DNA from: Verrucomicrobiales bacterium
Lineage (GTDB): Bacteria; Verrucomicrobiota; Verrucomicrobiia; Limisphaerales; SXQI01
Length of the DNA: 7,673 bases
Assembly: GCA_028293365.1 (NCBI GenBank)
Contig: JAQGOX010000820.1
Location: 1-7,673 of the forward strand
Direction: 5' to 3'
How positions within the stretch are numbered: position 1 is the stretch's first letter; each line of letters starts with the position of its first letter. The position numbers and the translations under genes were made by a program. Positions 6,449 through 7,673 of the stretch are shown here, one piece after another. The notes under the pieces were generated by a model that searched no databases, was not told where the DNA came from, and saw nothing but the letters and a program-made list of their open reading frames with translations.

Positions 6449-7673
6449 ATGAATGACTGGCAGTTGATCGCGGAGTACGCCGAACGAAACGATGAAGCTG
6501 CATTCAGCACACTGGTTCGGCAACATTTGGATTTTGTATTCTCGATCGCGATGCGGCGGACAGGACGCAGCGACCTAGCAGAGGAAACAGCGCAGGCGGT
6601 ATTTCTTTTGCTGGCGCGCAAAGCTGCCACTTTCAATCAGCAGGTCATTCTTCCTTCGTGGCTTTATCGAGCCACTTGTTTAATCGCCGCAGCATCGCTC
6701 CGAAGCGAGCGAGTCCGCGAGCAGAAAGAAAGGGAGGCCGGAATGATGATGTCGCTGGAGTCTGAAGAACCACTTTGGGCGAAACTCGTTCCCGATCTGG
6801 ACCAGGCAATGTTGCAGCTTTCCGAGAAGGATCGGCAGGCGATACTGCTGCGCTTTTTTAAAAAGCAAAGTATTCCGAGTGCCGCAAAGGCGATGCAATT
6901 GAATGAAGAGGCGGCGAAGAAACGCATCGCCCGGGCGATTGAAAAGCTTCGAAGCATTTTGAAGCGAAACTGCGTGGCCCTTTCCGTGACGACTCTGGGA
7001 ACGTTACTTTCCGAACGGTCGGTCAGTGCGGCGCCGGCGGGATTGGAACAGAAAGTGAAGGCCGCAATTATCACTGAATCTCTTTCGTCGGGCTTGAACG
7101 CACTGGTACTCCAGGCGACGAAGGGCTTGTTCTGGGCCCGAATTCGGGAGATGGCGATACCAGCGGCCCTGACGGCAGTAATCGCAACTATCGTCTTCTG
7201 CGCGGTCATTTTGACACTGCGAGATCAACCAAAAAAGACAATAAATAGTCCGTCACTCAATTCTCGAGATAACGTCGCCGGATTCCCGGTAGAAAAAGCG
7301 CAACCCACAAACGTCTATCGTGAGTTCTTATTAACAACAGTGGATGAAGAAAGTGGTGCAGCTCTGAGCGGTGTGCAGTTCCATGCAAATCTCGATGGTC
7401 CAAAGATTTATCGAGTGGATGCCGCAAGCGACGTTCAGGGAAAATGTTTGCTTCGCTTTCCATGGCGCGCATTTGATGGGTTGACTGTCTGGGCATTTGA
7501 ATCTCACCACATTGGAAAGCGTATTGATTGGAAAGCATCGGAGGGCACTTCATATCCTGACAGGTATCAACTCAAATTGCATCGAGGAGAACACCTGGAC
7601 GGAACTGTAATGGACGCGGATGGAAATCCTGTTCCCGATGCTCGCGTCGCATTGTCGTATTTTGAAGGGGACG
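6449..7673 (+). CDS. ECF-type sigma-70 factor with C-terminal membrane segment and beta-sandwich-like extension (3' end outside window)
   Basis: RNA polymerase sigma factor fused to a likely envelope domain; 408 codons are in the window with no stop. Region 2 is at about 13-90 (AFSTLVRQHLDFVFSIAMRRTG, LAEETAQAVFLLLARKA, LPSWLYRAT) and region 4 at about 115-172 (LSEKDRQAILLRFF, then an HTH through IPSAAKAMQLNEEAAKKRIARAIEKLR). A linker to about 235 precedes one hydrophobic span (236-257, MAIPAALTAVIATIVFCAVILT). After it come a polar stretch and carboxypeptidase-regulatory-like beta segments: FLLTTVDEESGAALSGVQF (293-311) and HLDGTVMDADGNPVPDARVALSY (382-404). The expected topology is sigma in the cytoplasm and the extension in the periplasm. 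Long C-terminal extensions on ECF factors are known in Planctomycetes and Verrucomicrobia. The ATG at 6449 has AAGGGA 9 bases upstream. No anti-sigma gene is visible, although the downstream side is cut off. Confidence 0.9.
   Translation, partial: MNDWQLIAEYAERNDEAAFSTLVRQHLDFVFSIAMRRTGRSDLAEETAQAVFLLLARKAATFNQQVILPSWLYRATCLIAAASLRSERVREQKEREAGMMMSLESEEPLWAKLVPDLDQAMLQLSEKDRQAILLRFFKKQSIPSAAKAMQLNEEAAKKRIARAIEKLRSILKRNCVALSVTTLGTLLSERSVSAAPAGLEQKVKAAIITESLSSGLNALVLQATKGLFWARIREMAIPAALTAVIATIVFCAVILTLRDQPKKTINSPSLNSRDNVAGFPVEKAQPTNVYREFLLTTVDEESGAALSGVQFHANLDGPKIYRVDAASDVQGKCLLRFPWRAFDGLTVWAFESHHIGKRIDWKASEGTSYPDRYQLKLHRGEHLDGTVMDADGNPVPDARVALSYFEGD

Noticed and set aside
6072..6503. Minus-strand open frame across the ankyrin-sigma gap
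   Set aside because: It is antisense to the ankyrin 3' end and sigma 5' end, with an Arg/Ser/Pro-rich product and no motif.
6664..7209. 181-codon minus-strand open frame antisense to the sigma gene
   Set aside because: It is the reverse shadow of a clear sigma-factor frame; its product is low-complexity (Ser/Ala/Arg-rich) with no recognisable domain.

Overview
The window looks like chromosomal DNA from a Verrucomicrobia-type bacterium (Pedosphaera/Limisphaerales-like). This is inferred from four things: the C-terminally extended ECF sigma factor with an 'AQAVFLLLARKA' region 2, the ankyrin-protein family, the imuB-dnaE2 pair, and a near-match to the LexA box I recall for this phylum. No rRNA or other marker gene is present, so the phylum call is moderate. 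I saw no CRISPR array, tRNA or insertion sequence.

Left part, minus strand (1-4322): an SOS mutasome operon. imuB (2771-4288) is followed after 12 bp by a GTG-started dnaE2/imuC (2758 down to the window edge, C-terminus missing). A LexA-like box, TGTTC-N4-GAATA (4309-4322), lies 20 bp upstream of imuB. The usual partner imuA is not directly upstream.

Middle, minus strand (4385-5136): a hepT-mntA type VII toxin-antitoxin pair (HEPN protein followed by a minimal nucleotidyltransferase). The two genes overlap by an ATGA and point towards imuB, in the place where imuA usually sits. Upstream is a 450-bp divergent intergenic region (5137-5586). It holds a strong 15-bp-arm inverted repeat, a smaller hairpin and a CACGAAG-type motif, but no convincing gene.

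Right part, plus strand (5587-7673): a stand-alone ankyrin-repeat protein, then a 187-bp gap with a possible hairpin that could hide a ribosome binding site, then a large ECF sigma factor. The sigma factor continues past a single predicted membrane segment into a beta-sandwich-like, probably periplasmic, region and is cut by the window end. It could be a one-polypeptide envelope-sensing sigma factor.

Functionally the window joins three stress-related modules: SOS translesion mutagenesis, a HEPN/MNT toxin-antitoxin, and a membrane-tethered sigma factor. Only imuB-dnaE2 and hepT-mntA are clearly co-transcribed units. Links between modules are inference from position.
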